A stretch of DNA of 64,000 nt from Paraburkholderia caribensis (GTDB lineage Bacteria > Pseudomonadota > Gammaproteobacteria > Burkholderiales > Burkholderiaceae). Below the pieces are notes generated by a model. It worked only from the letters and a program-made list of their open reading frames with translations. It had not been told where the DNA came from and made no database searches. The position numbers were made by a program, and so were the translations under genes. Location of the stretch: assembly GCF_002902945.1 (NCBI RefSeq), contig NZ_CP026104.1, positions 372,001 to 436,000 on the forward strand, read 5' to 3'. The stretch's first letter is position 1, and the number at the start of each line of letters is the position of its first letter. This document shows positions 8,649 to 17,506 of this stretch, one piece after another.

Positions 8649-9521
8649 TTGACTCACTCGATCACGCGTCGAAAGCTGTTGATTGGATTGCCCTTGCTCG
8701 CCGGCATGGGCGTGGCTCCCGCATTGCGGGCAGCCGATTCACCGGTCTCCGATATCGAGCGGCGCAATGGAGGCCGCCTCGGTGTGTTTGCGATCGATAC
8801 CGGCTCGGGCCGCACACTGAGCCACCGCGCCGAAGAACGCTTCCTGATGTGCAGCACGTTCAAGGGATTGCTCGCAGCGCAGATACTGGCCCGCGTCGAT
8901 GGCGGCGCGGAGCGGCTCGATCGACTCGTTCACTACACGGAGAAGGATCTTGTTTTCACGTCGCCTGTGACCAAGGCCAACGTCGCGCGGGGTGCGTTGT
9001 CGATCGACGCGCTCTGCCGGGCAGTCCTCGTGGAGAGCGACAACACGGCCGCTATCCTGTTGATGCGCAGCGCCGGTGGTCCCGCGGCGTTGACCCGGTT
9101 TGTGCGCGGACTCGGCGATACAGTCACGCGCTCGGACCGCTATGAGCCCGAGTCGAACCGCTATCGCGGGGTGCTCGACACCACGACGCCGAAGGCCATC
9201 GCCACCACGGCGCAGCGCCTTCTGATTGGTGACGCCCTGAGCGCCAGCTCTCGCGCACAACTGGAGCGCGGCATGGCCGACTGCAAGCCAGGGCTCAACC
9301 GGATTCGCGCCGTGCTGCCCGCAGGTTGGCAGGCCGCCGACCGGCCCGGCACCAGTGTCGAAAGCGAGACCAACGACTACGCGCTCGTGCGCCCGCCCGG
9401 GCGCGCGCCATTGCTCATTGCTGCCTACTACGATGCGCCTGGCGTCAGCATGGAAGCACGCGAGGCCGTTTTGCGCGAAGCGGGCACGGCGTTCGTGCAG
9501 TGGGCCACGAGCGCGGCATGA
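8649..9521 (+). CDS. class A beta-lactamase with RPG in place of the KTG motif
   Basis: A 290-residue enzyme with a twin-arginine-type signal (TRRKLLIGLPLLAG). Class A motifs are STFK (Ser69-Lys72), SDN (130-132) and an omega loop RYEPESN with the general-base Glu at 166; canonical enzymes have ELN where this one has ESN. The KTG box is replaced by RPG (residues 232-234) in ADRPGTSVESETNDYA. Arg at this position is known in carbenicillinases of the PSE/CARB type, but Pro in the second position is unusual. The start appears to be TTG at 8649 because no ATG precedes the signal peptide. The gene is inside the blaI operon, and its stop overlaps the next start (ATGA). Substrate profile is unknown. 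Confidence 0.82.
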   Translation: MTHSITRRKLLIGLPLLAGMGVAPALRAADSPVSDIERRNGGRLGVFAIDTGSGRTLSHRAEERFLMCSTFKGLLAAQILARVDGGAERLDRLVHYTEKDLVFTSPVTKANVARGALSIDALCRAVLVESDNTAAILLMRSAGGPAALTRFVRGLGDTVTRSDRYEPESNRYRGVLDTTTPKAIATTAQRLLIGDALSASSRAQLERGMADCKPGLNRIRAVLPAGWQAADRPGTSVESETNDYALVRPPGRAPLLIAAYYDAPGVSMEAREAVLREAGTAFVQWATSAA

Positions 9522-10645
9522 CCGAGGCCCCCACGCGAAACCGGAAGATCGATTTACTCCGTGGCGTTTCCATCCTGCTCGTGCTGTTTCACCACTTCAA
9601 TATCGCCTATCGGCTCGACGACACTTTTCTGTCGCGCGTATTCGGCTGGGAAGCGGTCCGGGCTGTTGCACGAAACGGCAACTATGGCGTCACGATGTTT
9701 TTTGTGATCTCGGGATATCTGATAACGGCGAACGCAACTCGCCGCTGGTCCGAACTCGGTCATGTTGATGTCAGGGTGTTCTACGGCTTGCGCTTCGCGC
9801 GCATCGTTCCGTGCCTGTTGCTGCTGCTGGCTGTGGTGAACGCGCTTGCAATGGCTGGCATTGCCATCTTCCAGAACCACTCGCCGGCCGGCACGCCGGT
9901 TTCATTTTGGCTTGTGAACCTGGCTTCGTTGACGTTCTGGATGAACGTGCTCATCGGGACGCACGGATGGACCAACTATGCACTCGGCGTGTTGTGGTCG
10001 CTTTCCGTCGAGGAGGTGTTTTACCTCTCGTTTCCTCTGCTTTGTCTCGCGTTTCGCAGGGAGGCGCAGCTCGTTGCTTTCTGGCTCGCATGCATTTTCG
10101 TTGGTCCGGCTTACCGTTTCCTGCACCAAGGCGACGAGGGTGGTTATCTCTACGCGTATTTCGCATGCTTCGACGCAATCGCCACCGGCTGTTGCGCGGC
10201 GCTGCTAGCAAGACGCGGCGCGTGGCGTGGCCGCGCGTGGAGCGTGCGGGCATGGCCGACGGCGCTGGCCATGACGTTTGTCTATCTGTCCTGGCCGATC
10301 CGCGAAAGCAACGTGTTCGGTGTCACGGCAATGGCCTTCGGCGCTGCGGTTTTGCTACTGGGCGCGAGTGATCGGCTGGACGAATCAAAAGTACGAGGCA
10401 CGCGTGTGTCCACAGTGCTAGAAGGGTTCGGCAGGCTTAGCTATGAACTCTATCTGTTTCACCTTATCGTGCTGGGCCTGCTGCGCACGATTTTCCCGCC
10501 TTCCGGCGTGGCGGGTGACGAGAAACTGGTGGTTCTGGTCGGCTATCTGTTGCTTTCTACCTGCCTGAGCGTATTCATCGCGCGAATGTACGCTGAGCCG
10601 TCGAGTCGCATTGTGCGCCATTGGCTGATTCCGAGAAGATCTTGA
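9518..10645 (+). CDS. membrane acyltransferase 3 (OafA/YrhL type)
   Basis: A 375-residue integral membrane protein of the acyltransferase-3 family. The N-terminus RKIDLLRGVSILLVLFHHFN holds the conserved Arg and the active-site His, followed by GVTMFFVISGYLIT. About ten hydrophobic segments follow, including VLWSLSVEEVFYLSFP, and the last segments include FGRLSYELYLFHL. Such proteins O-acetylate or acylate surface glycans, peptidoglycan or antibiotics. The ATG at 9518 overlaps the beta-lactamase stop by four bases, so it belongs to the same transcript. Acylation of a cell-wall component would suit a wall-stress operon, but this is inference. Confidence 0.82.
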   Translation: MTEAPTRNRKIDLLRGVSILLVLFHHFNIAYRLDDTFLSRVFGWEAVRAVARNGNYGVTMFFVISGYLITANATRRWSELGHVDVRVFYGLRFARIVPCLLLLLAVVNALAMAGIAIFQNHSPAGTPVSFWLVNLASLTFWMNVLIGTHGWTNYALGVLWSLSVEEVFYLSFPLLCLAFRREAQLVAFWLACIFVGPAYRFLHQGDEGGYLYAYFACFDAIATGCCAALLARRGAWRGRAWSVRAWPTALAMTFVYLSWPIRESNVFGVTAMAFGAAVLLLGASDRLDESKVRGTRVSTVLEGFGRLSYELYLFHLIVLGLLRTIFPPSGVAGDEKLVVLVGYLLLSTCLSVFIARMYAEPSSRIVRHWLIPRRS

Positions 10646-10777
10646 CCTAAAAGCGAGTACTGCGAGCGGGATCAACCTGACATCGAACACCCCCAGCTCG
10701 AATCGGGTGCAGAGGCTGAGCGACTGGTTCTGGTCGGGGTGCGGCCGGTCCCGCTACCACCGCCAACGTCCGCTTTT

Positions 10778-12414
10778 GGCCCAGACTGTGTCGAAACGGG
10801 CGGCCACAAGAAATAACGAAACCGGTCTCATCGGACGTTGCAGCTTTTCGATTGCGACAAGCCGAACGAAACCCGGCGAACAGATTGCAAAGGTTCAACA
10901 ACCCCATGCGGGCATCACGCCCGCATTGCTGTCATAAGCGTTTCTGAACCGAGTAACCGGATCACTCGCTTCATGTTGTACGCCAGCACGTGCAAGCTCA
11001 TTTCAGTGCTCACTCGTTCGATGGTCCGCGTGAGGAAATGAGTGGCCCCCATCCATGCCTTAATCGTGCCGAAGGGATGCTCGACTGTCTCTCGCCGGGT
11101 ACGCATTATCTCAGGAGCATGATCAAGTCGCGCCTGCATTTCCTCAACAAGGGTCTCGTGCTCCCAGCGGGTCATACGCCGCTCAGTGCCCGGCGTACAT
11201 TTCTCTTTTAACGAGCACTGCTGGCAATTCGAACTCCAATACTTGCCGAGCTTCAGAGCACGCTCTATGGTCCAGCATCGCCAGATGAGCCGCTCACCGG
11301 CCGGACACCGATATTCGTTCGTTTCCGGGTTGTAAATAAAATCATCCCTGCTGAAACGGCCATGCGCCGTGGCGGTTGATGTCACCGTCTTTGCCACGAA
11401 TACGGTGATGCCAGCTTCGTGGCATGCAAGTATCTCTTCGCTCTTGTAGTAGCCTCGATCCGCGATCGCAGTGAGTTTGCCTACACCCATTTCCGTTCGG
11501 GCAAGCTTCGCCATCGACGTCAGTTGATCACGATCAATGCCGTTGTTAGTTACCTCGTGCGCGACGATCAAATGGTGCTTCGTATCCACTGCCGTCTGGA
11601 CGTTGTAGCCAACAACTCCGGTCCCACGCGTCTTCATTGAACGCGCGTCCGGGTCGGTAAGCGAAACCTGCTTGTCAGGTGTCGCGTTCAGTCGCACCTC
11701 GATCTCCTTGAGGCTTCGCATCTGCTCCTTCAAGGCCGCAATCTTGTCTTGCAGTCGCTCTGTCCTGACCTTCGCGACTGCCGGCTCCTGACGATCCGCT
11801 GTGTCCATTGCCTCGAGATAGCGAGCGATACTTGACTCGATGTCGCGCATGCGTCGTTCAAGCTTCGCGCTCGTGAAGTTACGGTCGCGGTGGTTCACCG
11901 CCTTGAACTTGCTGCCGTCAATCGCAACGATCGCTTCGGCGAAGAGGTCCAGACGCTGGCACAGCACGACGAACTGACGGCAGACGCTACGGATCGCTTT
12001 GCCGTTGTCTTTACGGAACCGCGCAATGGTCTTGAAGTCTGGTGCCAGGCGGCCCGTAAGCCACATGAGTTCGACGTTGCGCTGAGCCTCGCGTTCAAGG
12101 CGGCGGCTCGACTGAATACGATTCAGGTACCCGTAGATATAGATCTTGAGCATCACCTCGGGGTGATACGACGGCCGACCAGTCAACGCTGGTTCGACGC
12201 CTTCAAACCCAAGCTTACGAAGATCAAGCTCATCGACAAAGACATCAACTACGCGCACGGGATTGGTGTCCGTCACGTAGTCATCGAGCGCTTCAGGAAG
12301 GAGAGAGCTTTGTGTACGATTGTCGCCTTGAACCAACCGTTTCATGTTGCTCATCCTCGCTTTCGGATGGCAAATTTTAACGCATCCAAAATGCGTTTTG
12401 ACACAATCTGGGCC
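10778..12414 (-). mobile_element. IS1182-family insertion sequence with both terminal inverted repeats
   Basis: The element is about 1,637 bp. The left end (10778-10798) starts GGCCCAGACTGTGTC and the right end (12394-12414) is its inverted complement, with two differences in 21 bases. One transposase gene fills it on the minus strand. The flanks TTTT and GATC do not match, so no target duplication is visible. Either the insertion is old or the outer boundaries differ by a few bases from those given. It separates the beta-lactamase operon from the LysR locus. Confidence 0.75.
10915..12345 (-). CDS. IS1182-family transposase
   Basis: A DDE transposase of about 476 residues. The N-terminal domain includes GRPSYHPEVMLKIYIYGYLN and LAPDFKTIARFRKDN. 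The catalytic residues fall in AIDGSKFKAVN, AIADRGYY and TVEHPFGTIKAWMG. Between them is a Cys-rich stretch (CQQCSLKEKC) typical of the group. The start chosen is the ATG at 12345 (MKRLVQGDN), which has GAGGA nine bases upstream; an ATG at 12354 (MSNMKRL) is the alternative. No frameshift is seen, so the element may be active. Confidence 0.88.
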   Translation of the reverse strand: MKRLVQGDNRTQSSLLPEALDDYVTDTNPVRVVDVFVDELDLRKLGFEGVEPALTGRPSYHPEVMLKIYIYGYLNRIQSSRRLEREAQRNVELMWLTGRLAPDFKTIARFRKDNGKAIRSVCRQFVVLCQRLDLFAEAIVAIDGSKFKAVNHRDRNFTSAKLERRMRDIESSIARYLEAMDTADRQEPAVAKVRTERLQDKIAALKEQMRSLKEIEVRLNATPDKQVSLTDPDARSMKTRGTGVVGYNVQTAVDTKHHLIVAHEVTNNGIDRDQLTSMAKLARTEMGVGKLTAIADRGYYKSEEILACHEAGITVFVAKTVTSTATAHGRFSRDDFIYNPETNEYRCPAGERLIWRCWTIERALKLGKYWSSNCQQCSLKEKCTPGTERRMTRWEHETLVEEMQARLDHAPEIMRTRRETVEHPFGTIKAWMGATHFLTRTIERVSTEMSLHVLAYNMKRVIRLLGSETLMTAMRA

Positions 12415-12513
12415 GATCACGGTCCGATGCTGATCGCATAGGGTGCTCGCCGAAGAACGATCCGCGTCGGGCCGTCATCGAGATGCAACGGCCGTTCGAT
12501 GAGTCGCGCTGAA

Positions 12514-13419
12514 TCAGGTGCTGCCCTGAAGCGCTATGCCTCGGGCTTCCTCGAGAATCCATGTCGCAAATGCCTGAAGTGGCCCCGCACTCAATTCGAT
12601 TGGCTCGGGAAGAACGAGGCAGAAGTTTTTGGCGACCCCTTTACCGTCCGGCCAGGGCGCTACCAAACGGCCTTGTTCAAGCTCCGTCCCGATGTAAAGG
12701 CGCGGCACCAATGCCACGCCCAAGCCGGCTAGCGCTGCCTCAATCAGCATGGAATGGAGATCGTAACGGGCACCAACCGCAGAGTTGGTCAGCGCGATGC
12801 TGGACTCTTGGGCATAGAGCTGCCAAGCGTCCGGATTTTGGCGCCTGTGAAGGCGTGGCAGTTCATCCAGCGACGTGTTTGCACCGGCGTCCTCGAGGAG
12901 CGCCGGACTGCACACGGGCACCAGCACCTCTTCGAGCAGGTGATGCAGATGCATACCCGCCCATGCGGGATGCTCGAAATGAATGGCAGCGTCGAAGCCG
13001 CTACCTACAAGAAGGAAGGGGTCCATCCGTTCTGCGATATGCACGGTGATGTTCGGGTGCTTATCCTGAAATCGCTTTAGCCGGGGGATGAGCCAACGCG
13101 TTGCGAAGGTCGGAATGGCTGCGATATCGATGCTCGCGCCCTCAATGGGCTGCCCCATCAGATACAGGCTGTCGCGCTCCAGCCGATCGAGACTCTCACG
13201 AACCTGCACTGCGTATCGCGTGCCGTTCGGTGCAAGCCGTACGCGATTTCCGACTCGCTCGAATAGTGCAACACCCAAAAACGCCTCCAACCGAGCAATC
13301 TGACGACTGATGGCGCCTTCGGTGAGCGCCAATTCGTCCGCGGCGCGGGCGAAGCTTCCGTGTCGCGCCGCTGCCTCGAAGGCCAGGAGTGCAGAGATGC
13401 TTGGGAGCTTGCGACGCAT
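12514..13419 (-). CDS. LysR-family transcriptional regulator (GcvA-like)
   Basis: A 301-residue LysR protein. The N-terminal winged HTH reads SISALLAFEAAARHGSFARAA ... ALTEGAISRQIARLE. The inducer-binding domain follows from about residue 95. The wording of the HTH and the ATRWLIPRL segment place it in the GcvA/AmpR-like subgroup. It is transcribed away from the three-gene operon starting at 13582, with a shared 160-bp promoter region, which is the usual arrangement for a LysR activator and its target. The inducer is unknown. It lies only 100 bp from the IS1182 right end but is intact. Confidence 0.85.
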   Translation of the reverse strand: MRRKLPSISALLAFEAAARHGSFARAADELALTEGAISRQIARLEAFLGVALFERVGNRVRLAPNGTRYAVQVRESLDRLERDSLYLMGQPIEGASIDIAAIPTFATRWLIPRLKRFQDKHPNITVHIAERMDPFLLVGSGFDAAIHFEHPAWAGMHLHHLLEEVLVPVCSPALLEDAGANTSLDELPRLHRRQNPDAWQLYAQESSIALTNSAVGARYDLHSMLIEAALAGLGVALVPRLYIGTELEQGRLVAPWPDGKGVAKNFCLVLPEPIELSAGPLQAFATWILEEARGIALQGST

Positions 13420-13581
13420 TGGAATCTGGCCGAGGTATTGGGTGGACGTCAGCTTGAGTAAATGTCACTGAAGGCTGACTTTCTTTCGATTTTCACGCGG
13501 GAAACAACAGGCTAGCATTACTTTACCGCAATGAAAGTGGCGCTCGCAGCGAGTTGCGCATCCGCCACCAAGGACAATCCG

Positions 13582-14127
13582 ATGATGATCTACACCGTGG
13601 AATGCAGCTTCGCCGATCCCACCAGCGAACCCGAATGGAACGACTTCTATAGCCTCGAAAAGTTGCCCGCTCTCATCTCGGTGACCGGTTTCCACACGTC
13701 GCAGCGCTTCAAGGCGAGAAGTGATGGTTGCCCTGTCTACCTCGCCGTCCACACGATCGACAATCTAGACGTTCTGACTGGAGACGAATATCGCCGCAAG
13801 GGCGGCGGTAATTTCGCCAGGTGGCAGCAGCACATCACCGACTGGCATCGAAATCTCTACAGCGATATCGGCGTGGCGCCCGCGGTCAACGCCGACGAAC
13901 TGCTCGCACTGTGCGCCGGCGGCCCAGACCCTCTGATCCGGATGGGCCTTGACCCGTTTGCCATGCAAGCTGTCGCGCTGGAGAAGTTTCCGGAGCGGCG
14001 TTGGCTCGCGAAACTGCGTCTGAGCGACGCACGTCTTCTCGAGGGCCTTGAGGGTGTACACCTTTACGCGCCGATGACGGAGCAACTGACCAGCGCTCGA
14101 ACGGCTTGGACCGCGCAAGAAAACTAG
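13582..14127 (+). CDS. conserved hypothetical protein, possible EthD-like ferredoxin-fold domain
   Basis: A 181-residue protein without a firm family. The start at 13582 (MMIYTVECSFADP) has AAGGA at the right distance; an in-frame ATG 51 bases upstream lacks a site. The N-terminal segment, including EWNDFYSLEKLPALISVTGF, resembles dimeric alpha/beta-barrel proteins of the EthD/DUF4286 kind that act on small aromatic or polyketide-like molecules. It is first in a LysR-controlled operon with a tautomerase-like protein and an MBL hydrolase, so a role in catabolism of a cyclic compound is plausible. Confidence 0.6.
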   Translation: MMIYTVECSFADPTSEPEWNDFYSLEKLPALISVTGFHTSQRFKARSDGCPVYLAVHTIDNLDVLTGDEYRRKGGGNFARWQQHITDWHRNLYSDIGVAPAVNADELLALCAGGPDPLIRMGLDPFAMQAVALEKFPERRWLAKLRLSDARLLEGLEGVHLYAPMTEQLTSARTAWTAQEN

Positions 14128-14134
14128 GTCAGCG

Positions 14135-14461
14135 ATGCCAAACGTCACGTTCTACATTCACGCGGGGAAAATGCCGTGCGATGAACATCTTGCCGTCCTG
14201 TCCAATGACTGTGTCCAACTCTGCACGAACGTACTCGATGCAGAACTCAAAAACGTTCACGTCGTCTACGTGGACGTTCGGCATGGGCGCGGACATCCCG
14301 TTTTCGTGGAAGTCCAATATCGCCTCGAGACGTTTCGAACGCCAGCGGTAATGAACCGGTTCATGGATGCGCTCGAAAACGCCATCGCTTGCTACATAGG
14401 TCTCACGGCGCGCATCCGCTGTTTCGGCTACGCCGCGTCGAACATTCACGCCCGAAATTAA
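14135..14461 (+). CDS. small tautomerase-like protein
   Basis: A 108-residue protein beginning Met-Pro (MPNVTFYIHAGKMPCDEHLA). The penultimate Pro would become the N-terminal general base after Met removal, as in 4-oxalocrotonate tautomerase and 5-carboxymethyl-2-hydroxymuconate isomerase. The strand-helix layout, with VHVVYVDVRHGRGHPVFVEV in the middle, fits the fold, but overall similarity is weak. It begins 8 bases after the preceding gene with AGGT in the gap, and is followed by an MBL hydrolase. It probably isomerises an enol or keto intermediate in the same pathway. Confidence 0.55.
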   Translation: MPNVTFYIHAGKMPCDEHLAVLSNDCVQLCTNVLDAELKNVHVVYVDVRHGRGHPVFVEVQYRLETFRTPAVMNRFMDALENAIACYIGLTARIRCFGYAASNIHARN

Positions 14462-14476
14462 TCGGTCTGGAGAAGC

Positions 14477-15323
14477 ATGGTGCCCACCCTTACGTTTCCG
14501 AGTCAGCAAGTCGGCGACTTCACGATTGCCGCCATCAGCGATGGCTATCTCACGGCCAGCCTCGACTTCCTTTCGAATATCGACGCCGCGGAGGCCGCCA
14601 GAATGCAGGGCGACGCAGGGCAGAAGGAGCCTGCTGCTGTGCATATCAACTGCTACGTGGTGCGCAGCGCGGGCCGCACCGTGCTCATCGACAGCGGCGC
14701 TGGTGGGATCAAGCAATGGGGCGGCCGGCTGAAGCGCAATTTATTGCTCGCCGGCATCGAACCGTCCACAATCGACACCATCCTGCTCACACACGCCCAT
14801 CCTGACCACGTCGGGGGGCTGTTGAATGCCGCCGGAGAAACGGCCTTTGCTAACGCACAGCTTGTCGTTCACGAGCGAGAAGTGAGGTTGGCAGGACGAC
14901 GGCAATCTGGCGCGAGCCAGCGAGCGGGCGCGCGGAAACTTCCTCATCGCGCGCCGAGTGTTCGACTGCTACAGCGACACGCTCCGTACTTTCGACGATG
15001 GGGAAGTGCTTCCCGGTATCCGGGCGATGTCACTACCGGGACACACCGACGGGCACACCGGCTATCTCCTCGAATCCGGCGATACGGGTCCGCTGGTTTG
15101 GGGAGACGTGGTACATTTTCCTCACATTCAAATTGAGCGGCCGGATGTATCAATCGCGTTCGATCAAGACGCGTGTTTGGCGACGACCACACGATCCCGG
15201 CTGTTGGACCAGGTTAGTTCCGAACGGCTTCTGATCGCCGGCATGCATTTGGGCGAAGCCGGTTTCGCGCGGATAAGGCGAACGAGGGGGAAATACGGTC
15301 TGCTTTACGAGGCCGAAGCATGA
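14477..15323 (+). pseudogene. MBL-fold metallo-hydrolase, frameshifted
   Basis: The N-terminal part reads from the ATG at 14477 (GGAG just upstream) and contains the zinc motif THAHPDHVGGLL. After VVHEREVR the frame is lost near 14888. The expected sequence WQDDGNLARASERARGNF continues in another frame and runs to the stop at 15323, including SLPGHTDGHTGY and WGDVVH, the remaining metal-ligand regions. Together the two parts make a complete hydrolase of about 282 residues. The change is equivalent to one extra or two missing bases at 14887-14889. It is the last gene of the LysR-linked operon. Without the shift it would be an esterase or lactonase of the quorum-quenching/organophosphate-hydrolase group. 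Confidence 0.8.
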
Positions 15324-15973
15324 GCCCTGGTGGTCGCTGACTGTGAGGCGCTTGCCGCGGACATTCGGCCGACGCTTTACGAAGCACTCTGGGCGACGTC
15401 CGCCAGTCTGACTTGTCGGACCCGTGACGTACGGCTGTTGCCGAGGCTGAACCTGCCGTTCGAAGGGCAAACCGCAGAGATGGGCGACCGTCGCTTCCTG
15501 GCCGACCAGTGCCCCACGACCGGGCGCGGCGATCGCCTCGGGCGCCGCCCCATGCAAAAGGCATAACTCGACCCACAGCTGTCGTTCGCGCTGTCTGATG
15601 TTCAACGGCGGCTAACCGAGTGGTCCGGACACCCACGCCAGCTTTAGGGCGCAGCGGTTCGGCCTTGCTGTCATTGAGACTGACGTGAGTTCATGTCAGC
15701 TGTATGGCGGTTGCCGACGGCGGCAAGATTGTGCATTCGACGGCGCCTTCCTGCATTGGCAAACTCACACCGCCGTCCCCTTGTCGATATCCGGATCAAT
15801 GCGACGCCGACGATCGCTGCCACGTAGGATTATTCGATGGCTTCTATTGGCCACAAGAATCTGACGGTGCCTCCGCACGCGTTGGCCGCCGTCGAACAAA
15901 TCTAAATGTTCTTAGCCCTTGCCTTCTATACCACGGGTAGCTACGACGTCTTACACCGCGACTCTGCTTTGCG
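15324..15973. other. intergenic region with a dispersed repeat
   Basis: About 650 bases between convergent units. The only structured part is the repeat at 15499-15577, also present at 41273-41349. No open frame looks like a protein on either strand. Confidence 0.5.
15499..15577. repeat. dispersed intergenic repeat, copy 1
   Basis: A roughly 78-base block starting TGGCCGACC and ending near GCATAACTCGACCC. It matches 41273-41349 with only a few differences, including an identical 40-base GC-rich core around GGCGATCGCC. Flanks on both sides are unrelated. On the minus strand both copies read a similar short peptide (AAPEAIAAPGRGA), so this may be the end of a lost coding unit or a small mobile repeat. 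Confidence 0.75.
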
Positions 15974-16660
15974 CTACGCGTAATACTCGTCGGGCAGCAG
16001 CATGTCTTCGAAGAACGCGCCGAATCTGCCCTGCGGGTCGCGGATATGGCATTCGACGACCCATCGCATCGCGGCGGGACGGCGCTCGAGTCGCGCCAGG
16101 GGACCCGCATGAATCGCGGCATGCGGATAATCCGAAAGTCGGTGGCCCGCGACGACGGGATCGAGGAGCCAACCCGCCTTCGACGCGGCCTCGGCGGCGT
16201 GCCGGTACAGTTCGGCGCCCGTGAGCCCCTCGTTGATCCACAACGCGCGAACGTCATGGAACAACGCTTTGACGTCGCGCGCGCAACGCGCATGCTCCGC
16301 ATGATCGCCCACCACGAAGGTGTCGCCCGCATCGCCTTCCCATGCACCATAACGGGGGCCGATGTCGATGAAGAAAATGTCGTTCTCCGCGAGCACGACG
16401 CGGGACGCTGGCTGCTCCGTCAACGGCCTCGCCGTGTTCGCGCCAAAACGCACGATGACGGGATGCCACGTGCGCGCCATTCCGGCATCCGCGAGCAAGC
16501 TCTTCGTCAGCTGAACGGCGTCGTCTTCCGTCATCCCCGGCTCGATATGACTCGCGACTTCGCGAATCACCGCAAGTGTCTTCGCACGCGTGTCGAGCAT
16601 CCCGAGAATTGAAAACCCACGCCCGACCTCTTCGGGATCTTGAACTTGCGAATCTTGCAC
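15974..16660 (-). CDS. M24-family metallopeptidase (creatinase/prolidase-like fold)
   Basis: A 228-residue protein containing only the C-terminal pita-bread domain of M24 peptidases. The five metal ligands can be followed: Asp in FFIDIGPRYG, Asp in GDAGDTF, His in GHRLSDYPHA, Glu in RWVVECHIRD and Glu in FGAFFEDML. Members cleave Xaa-Pro peptides or, in relatives, non-peptide C-N bonds. The start is GTG at 16660 with AGAGG five bases upstream. It is the last gene of an operon with two alpha/beta hydrolases and a thioredoxin-like protein, which suggests a catabolic rather than a housekeeping role. Confidence 0.8.
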   Translation of the reverse strand: MQDSQVQDPEEVGRGFSILGMLDTRAKTLAVIREVASHIEPGMTEDDAVQLTKSLLADAGMARTWHPVIVRFGANTARPLTEQPASRVVLAENDIFFIDIGPRYGAWEGDAGDTFVVGDHAEHARCARDVKALFHDVRALWINEGLTGAELYRHAAEAASKAGWLLDPVVAGHRLSDYPHAAIHAGPLARLERRPAAMRWVVECHIRDPQGRFGAFFEDMLLPDEYYA

Positions 16661-16708
16661 ATGAACCTCTTTTGAACTTCAACATCTCTCGTTTCGATAG
16701 ACGCCTCA

Positions 16709-17491
16709 TTACCAGCCTGCGAGAAATTCGCGCAGCAACGTGATGTAGAGCGTCGGCTCTTCGACGTTGGGAAAATGACCTGAACGCTTCATCTCGACGA
16801 ATTCCACATCGGAAATCAGGCTCGCACACTCCTGACCGTCCTGCACGCTGTTGAGCCGGTCGTAGCGTCCGGACATGACCAGCGTATTGGCCTTGATGCG
16901 CGGCAGCGCTGGCCTCAGATCGAAGCCCGTCAACGCCGCTGCGGCAGAGGCCCATTCCGGGGGCGTCAATGGAACGCGGCGCTCTTCGCTGATCCACGCC
17001 GCCTTCGTTGGCTCGCTCGCGTAAGGGCCGAAGGACAGCTTCAGCAGATATTCCTGCTGCTCGTCATGCGTCATGCCCTTGAATTCATCGGCATGTTCCG
17101 CAATCAGCCGCGCCGATGACGATGTCTCGCCATGACACTTCGGCACGACGAGCACCAGGCTATGAATGCGCGCGGGGTATCTCGCAGCGAGACCCTGCGC
17201 GACGTAACTGCCCATCGACGAGCCAACGACACGAGTGTCGGTCATCCCGAGCACATCGAGGACGCCTGCGGCATCGTCGATATGGTCGTCGAGCGTATAG
17301 TGCGCGGGACGCGCCGATCGGCCATGACCTCGCGCGTCGATTGCGACCGTCGTGAAGTACGGCTTGAACGACTCGACCTCCTTCGACCACACACGCCCGC
17401 TCGCGCCGAGTCCGTGAAGAAACAGCAGCGGCGGTCCCGTCCCCTCTATCGCGACACTGAGGTCGACACCGTTGACGCGCAATATCGGCAT
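16709..17491 (-). CDS. alpha/beta hydrolase
   Basis: A 260-residue alpha/beta hydrolase-fold protein with the full triad: nucleophile Ser in VVGSSMGSYV (about 92), Asp in SGRYDRLN and His in RSGHFPNVE near the end. The oxyanion HG motif is LFLHGLGASG. It resembles 3-oxoadipate enol-lactonase and related ring-cleavage hydrolases, but the substrate cannot be fixed. It sits 48 bases upstream of the M24 peptidase gene and 15 bases downstream of a second hydrolase gene, in one operon. Confidence 0.82.
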   Translation of the reverse strand: MPILRVNGVDLSVAIEGTGPPLLFLHGLGASGRVWSKEVESFKPYFTTVAIDARGHGRSARPAHYTLDDHIDDAAGVLDVLGMTDTRVVGSSMGSYVAQGLAARYPARIHSLVLVVPKCHGETSSSARLIAEHADEFKGMTHDEQQEYLLKLSFGPYASEPTKAAWISEERRVPLTPPEWASAAAALTGFDLRPALPRIKANTLVMSGRYDRLNSVQDGQECASLISDVEFVEMKRSGHFPNVEEPTLYITLLREFLAGW

Positions 17492-17506
17492 GGTTTGAGC
17501 ACTCTT

